In this document: positions 8,943-18,251 of the stretch, in pieces
Numbering within the stretch: the stretch's first letter is position 1
Layout: each line of letters starts with the position of its first letter
Assembly: GCA_965662725.1 (NCBI GenBank)
Contig: CBFIIT010000004.1
Coordinates: forward strand, 10,707-74,706
Source of the DNA: UBA8337 sp965662725
GTDB taxonomy: Bacteria; Pseudomonadota; Alphaproteobacteria; RS24
Direction of reading: 5' to 3'
DNA length: 64,000 bases
The notes under the pieces: model-generated
The model's database searches: none
What the model was told of the DNA's origin: nothing
Seen by the model: the letters and a program-made list of their open reading frames with translations, nothing else
Translations under genes and position numbers: made by a program

Positions 8943-9974
8943 CTAAGCCTTAAAGCGGCTTTCGGTTAAATGCTTTTCGGTCAGCAATTCGGCAATTTGC
9001 ACGGCATTCAGCGCCGCGCCTTTTCGAAGATTATCCGACACCACCCATAATGACAGACCGTGCTCAACTGTCTCATCCACCCGCAAGCGCGAGACAAAAG
9101 TTTCATATTCGCCGACGCATTCGATGGGCGTCACATAGCCTTCATCTTCGCGCCGGTCGACGAGCAAAACGCCCGGCGCCTCTTCAAATGCGGCCCGCGC
9201 CGCCTCTAAAGAAACAGCGCTTTCAAATTCAACATTCACCGCTTCCGAATGGCCGACAAAAACCGGCACACGAACACATGTCGTGGTCATGGCAATATCC
9301 GGGTCGAGCATTTTTTGTGTCTCGACCACCATTTTCCATTCTTCTTTTGTCGCCCCATCCTTCATAAACACATCAATATGCGGAATGACGTTAAAGGCGA
9401 TTTGCTTGGTGAAGTTTTCACGCTTCAACTCATCATTGACAAAGACCGCGCGGGTTTGGGTGAACAGCTCATCCATCGCCGCATTACCGGCGCCCGATAC
9501 GGATTGATAAGTCGACACCACGGCGCGTTTAATTTTGCCGATATCATGCAAAGGCTTTAACGCAACCACCAATTGCGCAGTCGAGCAATTCGGATTGGCG
9601 ATAATATTGCGCTTTGTATAATCGGCAATATCTTGCGGGTTCACCTCCGGCACGATGAGCGGCACATCCTCATCCATGCGGTAAAGCGAAGAATTATCGA
9701 TGACCACGCAACCGGCCGCGGCAGCTTTCGGCGCATAATCTTTGGCCGGACCGGAGCCGGCGGCAAATAAAGCAATATCGGCTTGCGCGAAATCATAAAA
9801 TTCCAGCGCTTGGCATTTCAGTGTTTTATCGCCAAAACTGACTTCCCTGCCTTGGCTGCGGCGCGACGCCACAACATCAATGCGGGCAATGGGAAATTTG
9901 CGCTCATCCAATATATTCAAAACTTCGCGCCCGACATTGCCGGTCGCGCCGATAACGGCAACCACATAAGCCAT
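8943..9974 (-). CDS. asd: Aspartate-semialdehyde dehydrogenase
   Basis: NADPH-dependent reduction of aspartyl phosphate to aspartate semialdehyde, at the branch to lysine/diaminopimelate, threonine and methionine. The 343 residues contain GATGNVGRE at 9-17, the catalytic cysteine C130 in NPNCSTAQ, and the YQSVSGAG stretch. GGGAG lies 8 bases before the ATG at 9974. It is directly behind leuB with no gap, so it is the last gene of the leuC-leuD-leuB-asd unit. Confidence 0.97.
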   Translation of the reverse strand: MAYVVAVIGATGNVGREVLNILDERKFPIARIDVVASRRSQGREVSFGDKTLKCQALEFYDFAQADIALFAAGSGPAKDYAPKAAAAGCVVIDNSSLYRMDEDVPLIVPEVNPQDIADYTKRNIIANPNCSTAQLVVALKPLHDIGKIKRAVVSTYQSVSGAGNAAMDELFTQTRAVFVNDELKRENFTKQIAFNVIPHIDVFMKDGATKEEWKMVVETQKMLDPDIAMTTTCVRVPVFVGHSEAVNVEFESAVSLEAARAAFEEAPGVLLVDRREDEGYVTPIECVGEYETFVSRLRVDETVEHGLSLWVVSDNLRKGAALNAVQIAELLTEKHLTESRFKA

Positions 9975-11084
9975 TTATTGCGCTCCCAATTCTTCGAGCG
10001 CAGCAAGAATGGCATCGCCCATGCCGCTTGTGCCGACCGCCTGCATATCGGGCTGCATGATATCACCGGTGCGAATGCCCTTATCCAAAACATGGGTCAC
10101 TGCATTTTCCAATAAATCCGCGTCTTCGCCGCGCTCAAAAGTATAGCGCAGTGCCATGGCAAAACTCATAATTGAGGCAATCGGATTGGCTTTACCTTGT
10201 CCGGCAATATCCGGCGCTGAGCCGTGTACCGGTTCATAAAGCGCTTTGGCACGACCGCTCGTCGCATCCGGCGCACCCAAAGAAGCTGACGGCAACATGC
10301 CGAGAGAGCCGGTCAACATGGCGGCAATATCCGATAAAATATCGCCGAACAAATTATCGGTTACCAACACATCATATTGCTTGGGATTGCGCACAAGCTG
10401 CATGGCGCAATTATCGGCCAGCACATGTTCCAAAGCCAATTCGGGAAACTCAGTGGTGATGATTTTGGTCACTTCTTCATTCCAAAGAAGCCCGCTTTCC
10501 ATCACATTGCGTTTTTCAGATGAGGCCAATTTCTTGCCGCGCTTCATCGCCAAATCACCGGCAACACGCGCAATGCGTTCAATCTCATAGGTTTCATATA
10601 CTTGCGTATTGACGCCGCGGCGTTGGCCATTGCCCAAATCTTCAATGCCGCGTGGCTCACCGAAATACACCCCGCCGGTCAATTCGCGGACGATCATAAT
10701 GTCCAATCCCTCAACCAATTCACGCTTCAAAGACGAAGCATCGGCCAAGGCCGGAAAACAAATGGCCGGACGCAAATTGGCAAATAATTCCAAATCTGCC
10801 CGCAAGCGCAGCAAACCGGCTTCGGGCCGCGCTTCATAGGCAACATTCTCCCATTGCGGGCCGCCGACCGCGCCCAACAAAACCGCATCGGCATTATGCG
10901 CTTTTTGCATCGCCTTATCCGAAATCGCCGCACCATGCGCATCATAAGCGCAGCCGCCGACCAAATCTTCATCAAGCGTCACCTGAAATCCACGCTTTTC
11001 GCCAAACCAATCAATCACACGACGCACTTCGCCCATTACTTCGGGGCCAATGCCATCACCCGGCAAAATCAAAATCTTATTCAT
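9975..11084 (-). CDS. leuB: 3-isopropylmalate dehydrogenase
   Basis: Oxidative decarboxylation of 3-isopropylmalate in leucine synthesis. The 369 residues contain LPGDGIGPEV at the start, LRADLELFANLRPA, the arginine-rich RELTGGVYFGEPRG, and the metal-binding VTDNLFGDILSD near residue 240. PVHGSAPDIAG is the NAD-binding loop. AGGA precedes the ATG at 11084. It lies between leuD and asd in one unit. Confidence 0.97.
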   Translation of the reverse strand: MNKILILPGDGIGPEVMGEVRRVIDWFGEKRGFQVTLDEDLVGGCAYDAHGAAISDKAMQKAHNADAVLLGAVGGPQWENVAYEARPEAGLLRLRADLELFANLRPAICFPALADASSLKRELVEGLDIMIVRELTGGVYFGEPRGIEDLGNGQRRGVNTQVYETYEIERIARVAGDLAMKRGKKLASSEKRNVMESGLLWNEEVTKIITTEFPELALEHVLADNCAMQLVRNPKQYDVLVTDNLFGDILSDIAAMLTGSLGMLPSASLGAPDATSGRAKALYEPVHGSAPDIAGQGKANPIASIMSFAMALRYTFERGEDADLLENAVTHVLDKGIRTGDIMQPDMQAVGTSGMGDAILAALEELGAQ

Positions 11085-11113
11085 CGGTTTTTCCTAAATA
11101 TAATGCCGCCGCA

Positions 11114-11716
11114 TCAGCGCCAGCTTTGCGCTTCCAGCGTCGCTTCATAAGTGTCAATCGCATCGGCTTTTTGCAAAGTCAGCCCGATATCATCCAAGCC
11201 TTCCATCAAGCACTGCTTCCTGAAAGCATCGACTTCAAAAGCAATCGAGCCGCCATCAGGGCCTTTAATGGTCTGGCTTTCCAAATCAATGCTCAATGTC
11301 GCATTGGCGCCGCGCTTGGCATCATCCATTAATTTATCGACTTCGGCTTGCGGCAACACAATCGGCAAAATGCCGTTTTTGAAGCAATTATTGTAAAAAA
11401 TATCGGCAAAGCTGGGTGCGATAATACAGCGAATACCGAAATCCAGCAGCGCCCATGGTGCATGCTCGCGGCTGGAGCCGCAGCCGAAATTATCGCCGGC
11501 CACCAGAATTTGCGCCTCACGATAGGCCGCTTGATTGAGCACGAAATCTTCAATTTCCGCACCTTCCGGCGTGAAGCGCATTTCATCAAACAGGTTTTTA
11601 CCCAAACCCGAACGCTGGATGGTTTTCAAAAACTGCTTCGGAATAATCATATCCGTATCAACATTGATGATATCGAGCGGGGCGGCAATGCCGGTCAGTG
11701 TTTCAAATTTTTCCAT
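11114..11716 (-). CDS. leuD: 3-isopropylmalate dehydratase small subunit
   Basis: The swivel domain of isopropylmalate isomerase, 200 residues. VDTDMIIPKQFLK and NFGCGSSREHAPWAL are the family motifs of the substrate-binding swivel domain. It pairs with LeuC, whose stop is 2 bases before the leuD start region. The start at 11716 has an AGGG element inside the leuC end, which suggests coupled translation. Confidence 0.97.
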   Translation of the reverse strand: MEKFETLTGIAAPLDIINVDTDMIIPKQFLKTIQRSGLGKNLFDEMRFTPEGAEIEDFVLNQAAYREAQILVAGDNFGCGSSREHAPWALLDFGIRCIIAPSFADIFYNNCFKNGILPIVLPQAEVDKLMDDAKRGANATLSIDLESQTIKGPDGGSIAFEVDAFRKQCLMEGLDDIGLTLQKADAIDTYEATLEAQSWR

Positions 11717-11720
11717 CTCT

Positions 11721-13142
11721 TCAACCCTCTGCTTTCACGTCACGAATATCGACAAAATGACCGGCCAAAGCTGCCGCTGCAGCCATTTCCGGCGACACTA
11801 AATGGGTGCGGCCACCGCGCCCTTGGCGGCCTTCAAAATTGCGATTTGAGGTCGAGGCACAACGCTCCCCGGGCTGCAATTTATCGGCATTCATCGCCAA
11901 ACACATAGAGCAACCCGGCTCACGCCAATCAAAACCGGCCTCGATGAAAATCTTATCAAGCCCCTCTTCTTCCGCTTGTTGTTTCACCAAACCTGAGCCC
12001 GGCACAACCATCGCATTAACGCTGGCTGCCACTTTGCCGGTTTTGGCAATGGCGGCGGCGGCGCGCAAATCTTCAATGCGGCTATTGGTACATGAGCCGA
12101 TAAACACACGGTCAATCGGCACTTCTTGCATCGGCGTGCCGGCTTCAAGGCCCATATAATCAAGCGCCCGTTCGGTCGCTTTGCGGCGCGCCTCATCCGA
12201 AATATTGGCCGGATCCGGCACATTGGCCTCAATGGAAATCACATCTTGCGGGCTGGTGCCCCAAGTCACCAAAGGCGGCAAATTGGCTGCATCAATGGTA
12301 ATTTCTTTATCAAACACCGCATCATCATCAGATTTAAGGGTCTGCCAATAGGCGACAGCTTTTTCCCAATCTGCACCTTTCGGCGCGCGCGGACGGTCTT
12401 TCAAAAAGGCGAAGGTTTTTTCATCCGGTGCCACCAGACCGGCGCGGGCACCGGCCTCAATCGACATGTTGCACAGCGTCATCCGCCCTTCCATGGAGAG
12501 GGCCTCGATCGCTTCACCGGCATATTCCAACACATAGCCGGTGCCGCCGGCGGTGCCAATTTCGCCGATAATTGCCAGCGCAATATCTTTTGCCGTCACA
12601 TGCGCCGGTGCTTTGCCAACAACATTTATACGGAAATTTTTGGCTTTTGATTGAATGAGTGTTTGCGTGGCCAGCACATGCTCAACCTCGGATGTGCCGA
12701 TACCATGCGCCAGCGCACCAAATGCGCCATGCGTTGAGGTATGACTGTCACCACAAACAATGGTCAGGCCCGGCAAGGTAAAGCCTTGCTCGGGACCGGC
12801 CACATGCACAATCCCTTGGCGGATATCATCCATCGGCAAATAATCAATCGCGAACTCGGCGCAGTTTTTTTCCAAAGTTTCGATTTGCAATTTGCTTTCC
12901 GGATCTTCGATTGCATCGAGACCACCGGCGCGATTGCTGGTTGGGATATTATGGTCGGCCACAGCCAATGTTTTATGCGGCGCGCGCGGTGTGCGACCGG
13001 CCATGCGCAAGCCTTCAAAAGCTTGCGGGCTGGTCACTTCATGTACCAAATGGCGGTCAATATAGAGCAACGAATTGCCATCGGCATCCGCTTGCACCAT
13101 ATGGGCATCCCAAATTTTATCGTAAACAGTGGTTCCGGTCAT
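11721..13142 (-). CDS. leuC: 3-isopropylmalate dehydratase large subunit
   Basis: Aconitase-superfamily large subunit, 473 residues, for the isomerisation of 2- to 3-isopropylmalate. Visible motifs are DRHLVHEVTSPQAF, CGDSHTSTHGAFGA with the first cluster cysteine, VFIGSCTNSRIEDLR with another, and GCSMCLAMNADKL with the remaining [4Fe-4S] ligand region. GAGG precedes the ATG at 13142. It opens the leucine unit behind rplS; the 74-base gap is GC-rich, and no convincing terminator was seen in it. Confidence 0.97.
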   Translation of the reverse strand: MTGTTVYDKIWDAHMVQADADGNSLLYIDRHLVHEVTSPQAFEGLRMAGRTPRAPHKTLAVADHNIPTSNRAGGLDAIEDPESKLQIETLEKNCAEFAIDYLPMDDIRQGIVHVAGPEQGFTLPGLTIVCGDSHTSTHGAFGALAHGIGTSEVEHVLATQTLIQSKAKNFRINVVGKAPAHVTAKDIALAIIGEIGTAGGTGYVLEYAGEAIEALSMEGRMTLCNMSIEAGARAGLVAPDEKTFAFLKDRPRAPKGADWEKAVAYWQTLKSDDDAVFDKEITIDAANLPPLVTWGTSPQDVISIEANVPDPANISDEARRKATERALDYMGLEAGTPMQEVPIDRVFIGSCTNSRIEDLRAAAAIAKTGKVAASVNAMVVPGSGLVKQQAEEEGLDKIFIEAGFDWREPGCSMCLAMNADKLQPGERCASTSNRNFEGRQGRGGRTHLVSPEMAAAAALAGHFVDIRDVKAEG

Positions 13143-13216
13143 AGTCTCGCCTCATAAGTTCCGAGGCTCCGGAAACGGCCGGCCCCGGGTTTGGGGTGGC
13201 AGCGGGGGTGAAAGTC

Positions 13217-13669
13217 TTAGCTGTCGTTTTCGACGCTTTCAGCCTCTGCTGCCGGCTCTGATTTGGTTGCGGTAATCGCCTTGGCCGCCTTGGCTTCCGC
13301 TTTGGTCGATTTTACCCGACGCTCGGCAATACGGGCCGCCTTACCGGTCAGACCGCGCAAATAGTAAAGCTTGGCGCGACGCACACGACCGGCGCGCACC
13401 AATTCAATGGAATCGACCAAAGGCGAATAAATCGGGAATACACGCTCGACACCCTCGCCATAAGAAATTTTCCGCACGGTAAAGTTTTCGTTCAAACCAC
13501 CGCCGGCACGGGCAATGCAAACGCCTTCAAAAGCCTGAATACGCTCACGCGAGCCTTCAATCACTTTCACATTGACCTTAACCGTATCGCCCGGCTGAAA
13601 TTCCGGAACGGTTTTCTCGGCCGTCAGTTCAGCCATATGTTCGCGCTCAAGTTCGTCAATCAAGTTCAT
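13217..13669 (-). CDS. rplS: 50S ribosomal protein L19
   Basis: Ribosomal protein at the 30S-50S interface. The core has FQPGDTVKVNVKVIEG, RIQAFEGVCIAR and VERVFPIYSPLVDSIE, then RRAKLYYLRGLTGKAARI. The start is set at the ATG at 13669 (MNLIDELE), the usual L19 start, preceded by AAGGGG; a longer in-frame opening at 13693 looks spurious. The tail is Lys/Ala then acidic, about 30 residues beyond the E. coli protein, as in other alphaproteobacteria. Last gene of ffh-rpsP-rimM-trmD-rplS. Confidence 0.96.
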   Translation of the reverse strand: MNLIDELEREHMAELTAEKTVPEFQPGDTVKVNVKVIEGSRERIQAFEGVCIARAGGGLNENFTVRKISYGEGVERVFPIYSPLVDSIELVRAGRVRRAKLYYLRGLTGKAARIAERRVKSTKAEAKAAKAITATKSEPAAEAESVENDS

Positions 13670-13813
13670 TTGCCTATCCCCTTGGGATGTCATGCCCGAC
13701 TTTACAGCCGGTTACGGGTCATACGAAGTCATGCCTTTCGGCACGAGATGGGGCGATTTAACACGCGCCAGCAGGCTTGTCACCCCTTTTTGCACAGAAT
13801 CTGCGCCGGTTTC

Positions 13814-14530
13814 TTACTTTTTTGGGCGCGGCAAGCGGGCCCATAAATCAGGGCGGCGTTTTTGCGTCAAGCTTTCCGATTGCGCACGTCGCCATGCGGC
13901 CAGTTTTTCATGGTCACCTGCGGTCACAATATCGGGAATGGTTCGCCCTTCCCATTGTTGCGGGCGGGTATAATGCGGATGCTCCAATAAGCCGTCATTG
14001 ACCGCCGAGAAGCTCTCATCAGCGCCACTTTCCGGCGTGCCCATCATCCCCGGCAACAGCCGCAACACCGCTTCCAGCATCACCATGGCCGCCAATTCGC
14101 CACCGCCCAGCACATAATCGCCAAGCGATACTTCCAGCGGTTGGCGCGCCTCGATAAAACGCTCATCGACCCCTTCAAAGCGATTGCATAAAAATATCAA
14201 ACCGGCTTGCTGCGCCCAATCGGCAGCCATATCTTGCGAAAACGGCACGCCGCGCGGGCTTGGTAAAATTATCGGTAATTTGGCGGCTGCGCCATCCGCC
14301 GTCACATTATCCAAAGCAGCGGCAGCAATATCGGCGCGCAATATCATGCCGGGTCCACCACCGGCCGGCGTGTCATCTATATTTTTATGTTTGCCGTCGC
14401 CGAATTGGCGCAAATCATGCACCGCCATCGACCAAAGACCATCATCCAATGCGCGACCGCTGAGGCTATCACCCAATGGCCCGGGAAACATATGCGGATA
14501 GGCGGTAATGATATGGGCCGCAAAACTCAT
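13814..14530 (-). CDS. trmD: tRNA (guanine-37-N1)-methyltransferase
   Basis: SPOUT methyltransferase that makes m1G37 in tRNA. Family blocks seen are the PGPLGDSLSGRAL opening, GGGPGMILRAD (trefoil-knot loop), CNRFEGVDERFIE and the core LGDYVLGGGELAAMV. The length of 238 residues is typical. It overlaps the rimM end by 4 bases (ATGA). A 144-base gap separates it from rplS. Confidence 0.96.
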   Translation of the reverse strand: MSFAAHIITAYPHMFPGPLGDSLSGRALDDGLWSMAVHDLRQFGDGKHKNIDDTPAGGGPGMILRADIAAAALDNVTADGAAAKLPIILPSPRGVPFSQDMAADWAQQAGLIFLCNRFEGVDERFIEARQPLEVSLGDYVLGGGELAAMVMLEAVLRLLPGMMGTPESGADESFSAVNDGLLEHPHYTRPQQWEGRTIPDIVTAGDHEKLAAWRRAQSESLTQKRRPDLWARLPRPKK

Positions 14531-15126
14531 TTATTTTCCGCCTCATTTTGCCCAGCTTCTTGTTCGGGCGGGCGCGCTTCGGTTTCTTGCGGCGGGCATA
14601 AAACCAACCGCCCTTCGGTAAGGTCAATCTCCGGCACCACGGCTTTGGTGAACGGATAAAAGACCGATTGTTTGCCTTTCGTTTCGGCTTCGACTTCCAA
14701 TAAATCACCGGCGCCGAAATTATGCAGCGCCGCCACCGTGCCGATAGCGGCACCCGTTTCAGAGATAACGGCAAGGCCGATAAGGTCTGCATGATAAAAA
14801 TCATCATCATCAAGCTTTGGCAATTTATCGCGCGCTACAAACAATGCCGTGCCGCGCAATGCCTCTGCTGCATTGCGTTCGCCAATACCTTCAATGGTCA
14901 GGCGCGCACCTATTTTATCGGCCTTGGCGGAGGTGATTTTATAGCTTTGACCGGCTGCATCTTGCAGCGGCCCATAAGCAGTTAAAGCGTGCAGCTCATC
15001 GGTAAAGCACTTTGCTTTCACCGCACCGCGCACGCCATGCGGCGGCCCGATAATACACAGACAAACAAAACCATCCGGCGTTTCTGCCGTTTTGCTGCCA
15101 CGTGCCATATCGGGCCGCGCACGCAT
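14527..15126 (-). CDS. rimM: 16S rRNA processing protein RimM
   Basis: 30S maturation factor with an N-terminal RimM domain (IGPPHGVRGAVK at about 27-38) and a C-terminal PRC-barrel (YHADLIGLAVI, GAGDLLEVE). The 199 residues end in an acidic, Gln/Glu-rich tail. The ATG at 15126 immediately follows the rpsP stop; a later in-frame Met at 15108 lacks a ribosome-binding site. Order rpsP-rimM-trmD is conserved in bacteria. Confidence 0.93.
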   Translation of the reverse strand: MRARPDMARGSKTAETPDGFVCLCIIGPPHGVRGAVKAKCFTDELHALTAYGPLQDAAGQSYKITSAKADKIGARLTIEGIGERNAAEALRGTALFVARDKLPKLDDDDFYHADLIGLAVISETGAAIGTVAALHNFGAGDLLEVEAETKGKQSVFYPFTKAVVPEIDLTEGRLVLCPPQETEARPPEQEAGQNEAENK

Positions 15127-15684
15127 TTACTCGGCCTTGTCTTCCTCTGAAGCTTCTTCAGCAGGAGCCTCTTCGGCGGGTGCTTCTTCAGCAGGTGCTT
15201 CTTCAGCAGGTGCTTCTTCAGCAGGTGCTTCTTCAGCAGCAGCCTCTTCAGCAGGTGCCTCTTCAGCAGGTGCTTCTTCAGCAGGCGCCTCTTCGGCAGG
15301 TGCTTCAGCTTCCGCAGCAGCGGCTTCTTCGGCTGCCCGTTTGGCTTCTTCTTCGGCTTCTTTTTGCGCTTCCAAACGCTCTTGCGCTTTCAGGCCCGGC
15401 TTGGCTTTCTCCGGATTATTGCGCGGCTCGCGCTTCCAAAGACCGGCATCATCGAGAAAACGCGATACCCGATCAGATGGCTTGGCGCCTTGGTCAAGCC
15501 AATGCTTGGCCCGCTCTGTATCCAATTTCACGCGCTCGCCACCATCTTTCGGCAAAAGCGGATTATAAGTGCCCAATTTTTCAATATAACGACCATCGCG
15601 CGGCATCCGGCTATCAGCCACCACAATCCGGTAAAAGGGACGTTTTTTCGAGCCGCCACGCGACATACGAATTTTCAAAGCCAT
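15127..15684 (-). CDS. rpsP: 30S ribosomal protein S16 with long acidic repeat tail
   Basis: The first 80 or so residues are a standard S16: KIRMSRGGSKKRPFYRIVVADSR, GRYIEKLGTYNPLL and DRAKHWLDQGAKPSD-like blocks. The protein is 185 residues instead of about 80-120. The extra C-terminal part starts with a charged Lys/Glu/Ala region, then about ten copies of a five-residue APAEE-type repeat, ending EEDKAE. AAGGA precedes the ATG at 15684. First gene after ffh in the operon. The tail is likely disordered and solvent-exposed; no function is assigned. Confidence 0.95.
   Translation of the reverse strand: MALKIRMSRGGSKKRPFYRIVVADSRMPRDGRYIEKLGTYNPLLPKDGGERVKLDTERAKHWLDQGAKPSDRVSRFLDDAGLWKREPRNNPEKAKPGLKAQERLEAQKEAEEEAKRAAEEAAAAEAEAPAEEAPAEEAPAEEAPAEEAAAEEAPAEEAPAEEAPAEEAPAEEAPAEEASEEDKAE
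15145..15310 (-). repeat. 15-bp coding tandem repeat in rpsP (APAEE units)
   Basis: About ten near-identical 15-base units encode APAEE, with one AAAEE variant in the middle, at the C-terminus of S16. The period is a multiple of three, so copy-number change keeps the frame. Confidence 0.9.
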
Positions 15685-15720
15685 TTCAATTTCCTTTCAT
15701 CAAACAGCATTTAGCGGGGC

Positions 15721-17211
15721 CTACTTTTTCTTAGGCAGACCCAATCCTTTCAAAAAATCCGGCGGCACATCGCCGCCCAATTTGCTCAAATCAGGCAAAT
15801 TATTAGGGTCTGATTTCGGCATTTGCGGCATCCCGCCACCCGGTAAACCGCCGGGCATACCACCCGGCATACCGCCACCAAGACCGCCCAACATATTGGC
15901 CATGCCGGCCATACCGCCCTTGCCCATTTTCTTCATCATATCGGCCATTTGCCGATGCATTTTCAAAACCTTATTGACGTCTTGCACGCTGGTGCCCGAG
16001 CCTCCGGCAACACGCCGCTTACGGCTGGCATTCATCAATTTCGGATTATCGCGTTCGGCCCGCGTCATTGACGATACAATCGCCGCTTGTCGCAATAATT
16101 CGCGCTCATCCATATTCAGCGCGGCCAATTGCTTTTTCATTTTACCCATGCCGGGCAACATACCGAGCACGCCGCTCATCCCGCCCATGGCTTGCATTTG
16201 CTTTAATTGTTCGGCCATATCATCAAGCGTGAATTGACCTTTTTTCATACGGGCGGCAATTTTTTCCGCCTTTTCCGCATCCATGGTCTCGGCTGCTTTT
16301 TCAACCAAGCCGACCACATCACCCATGCCCAATATGCGATTGGCCAGACGCTGCGGGTCAAAAATTTCCAACTTGTCTATCGCTTCGCCGACACCGAGAA
16401 ACTTAATCGGCACGCCGGTCACGTAGCGCATGGAAAGCGCTGCACCGCCACGACCATCGCCATCGGCGCGGGTCAAAACAATGCCCGATAATGATACACG
16501 CGAGGCGAATTGGGCGGCAATGGTCACCGCCTCTTGACCGGTCAGACTATCGGCCACCAATAATGTCTCGGTCGGCGCCGCGGCTTTTTCAATTGCCGCC
16601 ATTTCCGCCATCAGTGCCTCATCGGCATTGGTGCGCCCCGCCGTATCCAGCATCACCACATCAAAACCGCCCAGCTTACCGGCCTGCACAGCGCGCTTGG
16701 CGATATCCACCGGCGCTTGGCCGTCAATAATCGGCAAGGTTTCGATATTTATTTGCTCACCCAGCACGGCCAATTGCTGCATCGCCGCAGGACGCTGCGT
16801 ATCCAATGACGCCATCAACACTTTGCGTTTTTCATTTTGGCTGATGAATTTGGCCAATTTGGCCGTTGAGGTGGTTTTACCGGAGCCTTGCAGGCCGACC
16901 ATCATCATCACGACGGGCGGCACTGCATCAAAAGATAAAGCGGCCGGTGCACCGAGCATTTCAATCAGCGCATCATTGACGATTTTCACCACTTGCTGGC
17001 CCGGCGTCACTGATTTAAGAACCGCGCTGCCGACAGCTAAAGGACGCAGTTGGTCGATAAAGCTTTTAACCACGGGAAGTGCGACATCAGCCTCTAAAAG
17101 CGCGGTACGAATTTCGCCCATCGCTTCTTCGACTTGTCGCTCACTCAGCGCGCCGCGCTTGGTCAGCCGGTCAAAAATTGACCCTAAATTGTCGCTCAGC
17201 GTGTCAAACAT
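15721..17211 (-). CDS. ffh: Signal recognition particle protein Ffh
   Basis: SRP54 GTPase that targets nascent membrane proteins to FtsY. The N domain is followed by the G domain with GLQGSGKTT (P-loop, near 108-116), DTQRPAAMQQL, DTAGRT and TRADGDGRGG. The C-terminal M domain is methionine-rich and ends in a Gly/Met/Pro-rich low-complexity stretch with repeated GGMPGG-type units. Length 496 residues is normal. It heads the rpsP operon and is divergent from the dapF-mtaB-ftsY cluster, so both SRP pathway GTPases lie within 5 kb. Confidence 0.97.
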   Translation of the reverse strand: MFDTLSDNLGSIFDRLTKRGALSERQVEEAMGEIRTALLEADVALPVVKSFIDQLRPLAVGSAVLKSVTPGQQVVKIVNDALIEMLGAPAALSFDAVPPVVMMMVGLQGSGKTTSTAKLAKFISQNEKRKVLMASLDTQRPAAMQQLAVLGEQINIETLPIIDGQAPVDIAKRAVQAGKLGGFDVVMLDTAGRTNADEALMAEMAAIEKAAAPTETLLVADSLTGQEAVTIAAQFASRVSLSGIVLTRADGDGRGGAALSMRYVTGVPIKFLGVGEAIDKLEIFDPQRLANRILGMGDVVGLVEKAAETMDAEKAEKIAARMKKGQFTLDDMAEQLKQMQAMGGMSGVLGMLPGMGKMKKQLAALNMDERELLRQAAIVSSMTRAERDNPKLMNASRKRRVAGGSGTSVQDVNKVLKMHRQMADMMKKMGKGGMAGMANMLGGLGGGMPGGMPGGLPGGGMPQMPKSDPNNLPDLSKLGGDVPPDFLKGLGLPKKK

Positions 17212-17414
17212 GACCCTTCAACCACAAATGCACCCGCGGGCAAATCTTGCTGACGGGTGGCGATTTCGCCCCGCCTTAAATCTCGGGGGCTGAAACCATT
17301 TCAAATTTCGCTTCTTTTCAAGAAGTGGCGGCAAAATAGGCAGCGATGGCGGCAAAGTCAAGCACCGCAAAAGCGCTTATGGCGTTTCAGCCTATAAACC
17401 CCTATATAGTCTGC

Positions 17415-18251
17415 ATGAGCGCGCACCGCACTATCGGCTTCAGCAAAATGAATGGGCTGGGCAATGATTTCGTCATTATTGACGGGCGCGATGAGGAAAT
17501 AACCTTGTCGGGCGATGATGTGCGCGCGCTGGCCGACCGCAATAATCACGATACAAAAGGCTGCGATCAACTTTTAGTCATTCATCCGCCGCGCCGAACG
17601 GGCGATGAAAGCGGCGATTTTTTCATGCAAATATTCAATGCTGATGGCGGCGAGGTGGAAGCGTGTGGAAACGGCACACGCGCGGTTGCTGCTTTTTTTG
17701 CGCGGCTTGGTAAAACATCCGTGCACATTGACAGTCTCGGCGGGATGCTGACCTGCGATACGCAAAGCAGTGATAAGGGCGCACAAGTGCGTGTCGCCAT
17801 GCCGCTGCCCGATATTGGCGCGCCGCTAAGCTTGCATAAAGATTTACCCGATGCGCTGCCGGTCAATATCGGCAATCCGCATGCGGTGATATTTGTCGAA
17901 ACCGGCACGGCCGGTTTGGCCGCGCAATATGGCTTTCAATTGGAACGCCATAAAGCATTTGTCGACAAAGCGAATATTAATTTTGCCAGCCTGTGCAGCG
18001 AAAATATTTTGCGCCTCGACACATGGGAACGCGGCGTCGGCCTGACCAAAGCATGCGGCACCGGCGCCTGTGCCACTGCCATTGCCGCGGTAACGCAAGG
18101 GCTATGCGCGGCCGGCACGGTGACCATTCGTCCGCCCTATAATCAAAATGACAATGCGCAAGATGTATTGCTGATCGATTATCAACCGCAATGCCATATT
18201 TTGATGACCGGGCCGGTCGCCTTTGATTTTGACGGCGAGGCCGCGCTGTGA
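17415..18251 (+). CDS. dapF: Diaminopimelate epimerase
   Basis: Converts LL- to meso-diaminopimelate for lysine and peptidoglycan. KMNGLGNDFVIID at 11-23, the first catalytic cysteine in EACGNGTRA (C84) and the second in KACGTGACATA are all present. The start is set at the ATG at 17415 (MSAHRT), where family alignment begins. Upstream in-frame ATGs at 17346 and 17379 would add unrelated residues. No clear ribosome-binding site precedes it, and a TATAGT box lies a few bases upstream, so a leaderless transcript is possible. The stop overlaps the mtaB GTG start by four bases. Confidence 0.93.
   Translation: MSAHRTIGFSKMNGLGNDFVIIDGRDEEITLSGDDVRALADRNNHDTKGCDQLLVIHPPRRTGDESGDFFMQIFNADGGEVEACGNGTRAVAAFFARLGKTSVHIDSLGGMLTCDTQSSDKGAQVRVAMPLPDIGAPLSLHKDLPDALPVNIGNPHAVIFVETGTAGLAAQYGFQLERHKAFVDKANINFASLCSENILRLDTWERGVGLTKACGTGACATAIAAVTQGLCAAGTVTIRPPYNQNDNAQDVLLIDYQPQCHILMTGPVAFDFDGEAAL

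Noticed and set aside
13143..13216. Terminator between rplS and leuC
   Set aside because: The gap is GC-rich with some dyad symmetry, but no T tract follows any stem on the minus strand.
15102..15734. Plus-strand frames rich in Leu/Gln or Ser/Ala opposite rpsP
   Set aside because: They are the reverse-strand reading of the APAEE repeat array.
16628..17293. 221-residue plus-strand frame opposite ffh
   Set aside because: It is antisense to a certain gene and its residue bias mirrors the codon use of ffh.
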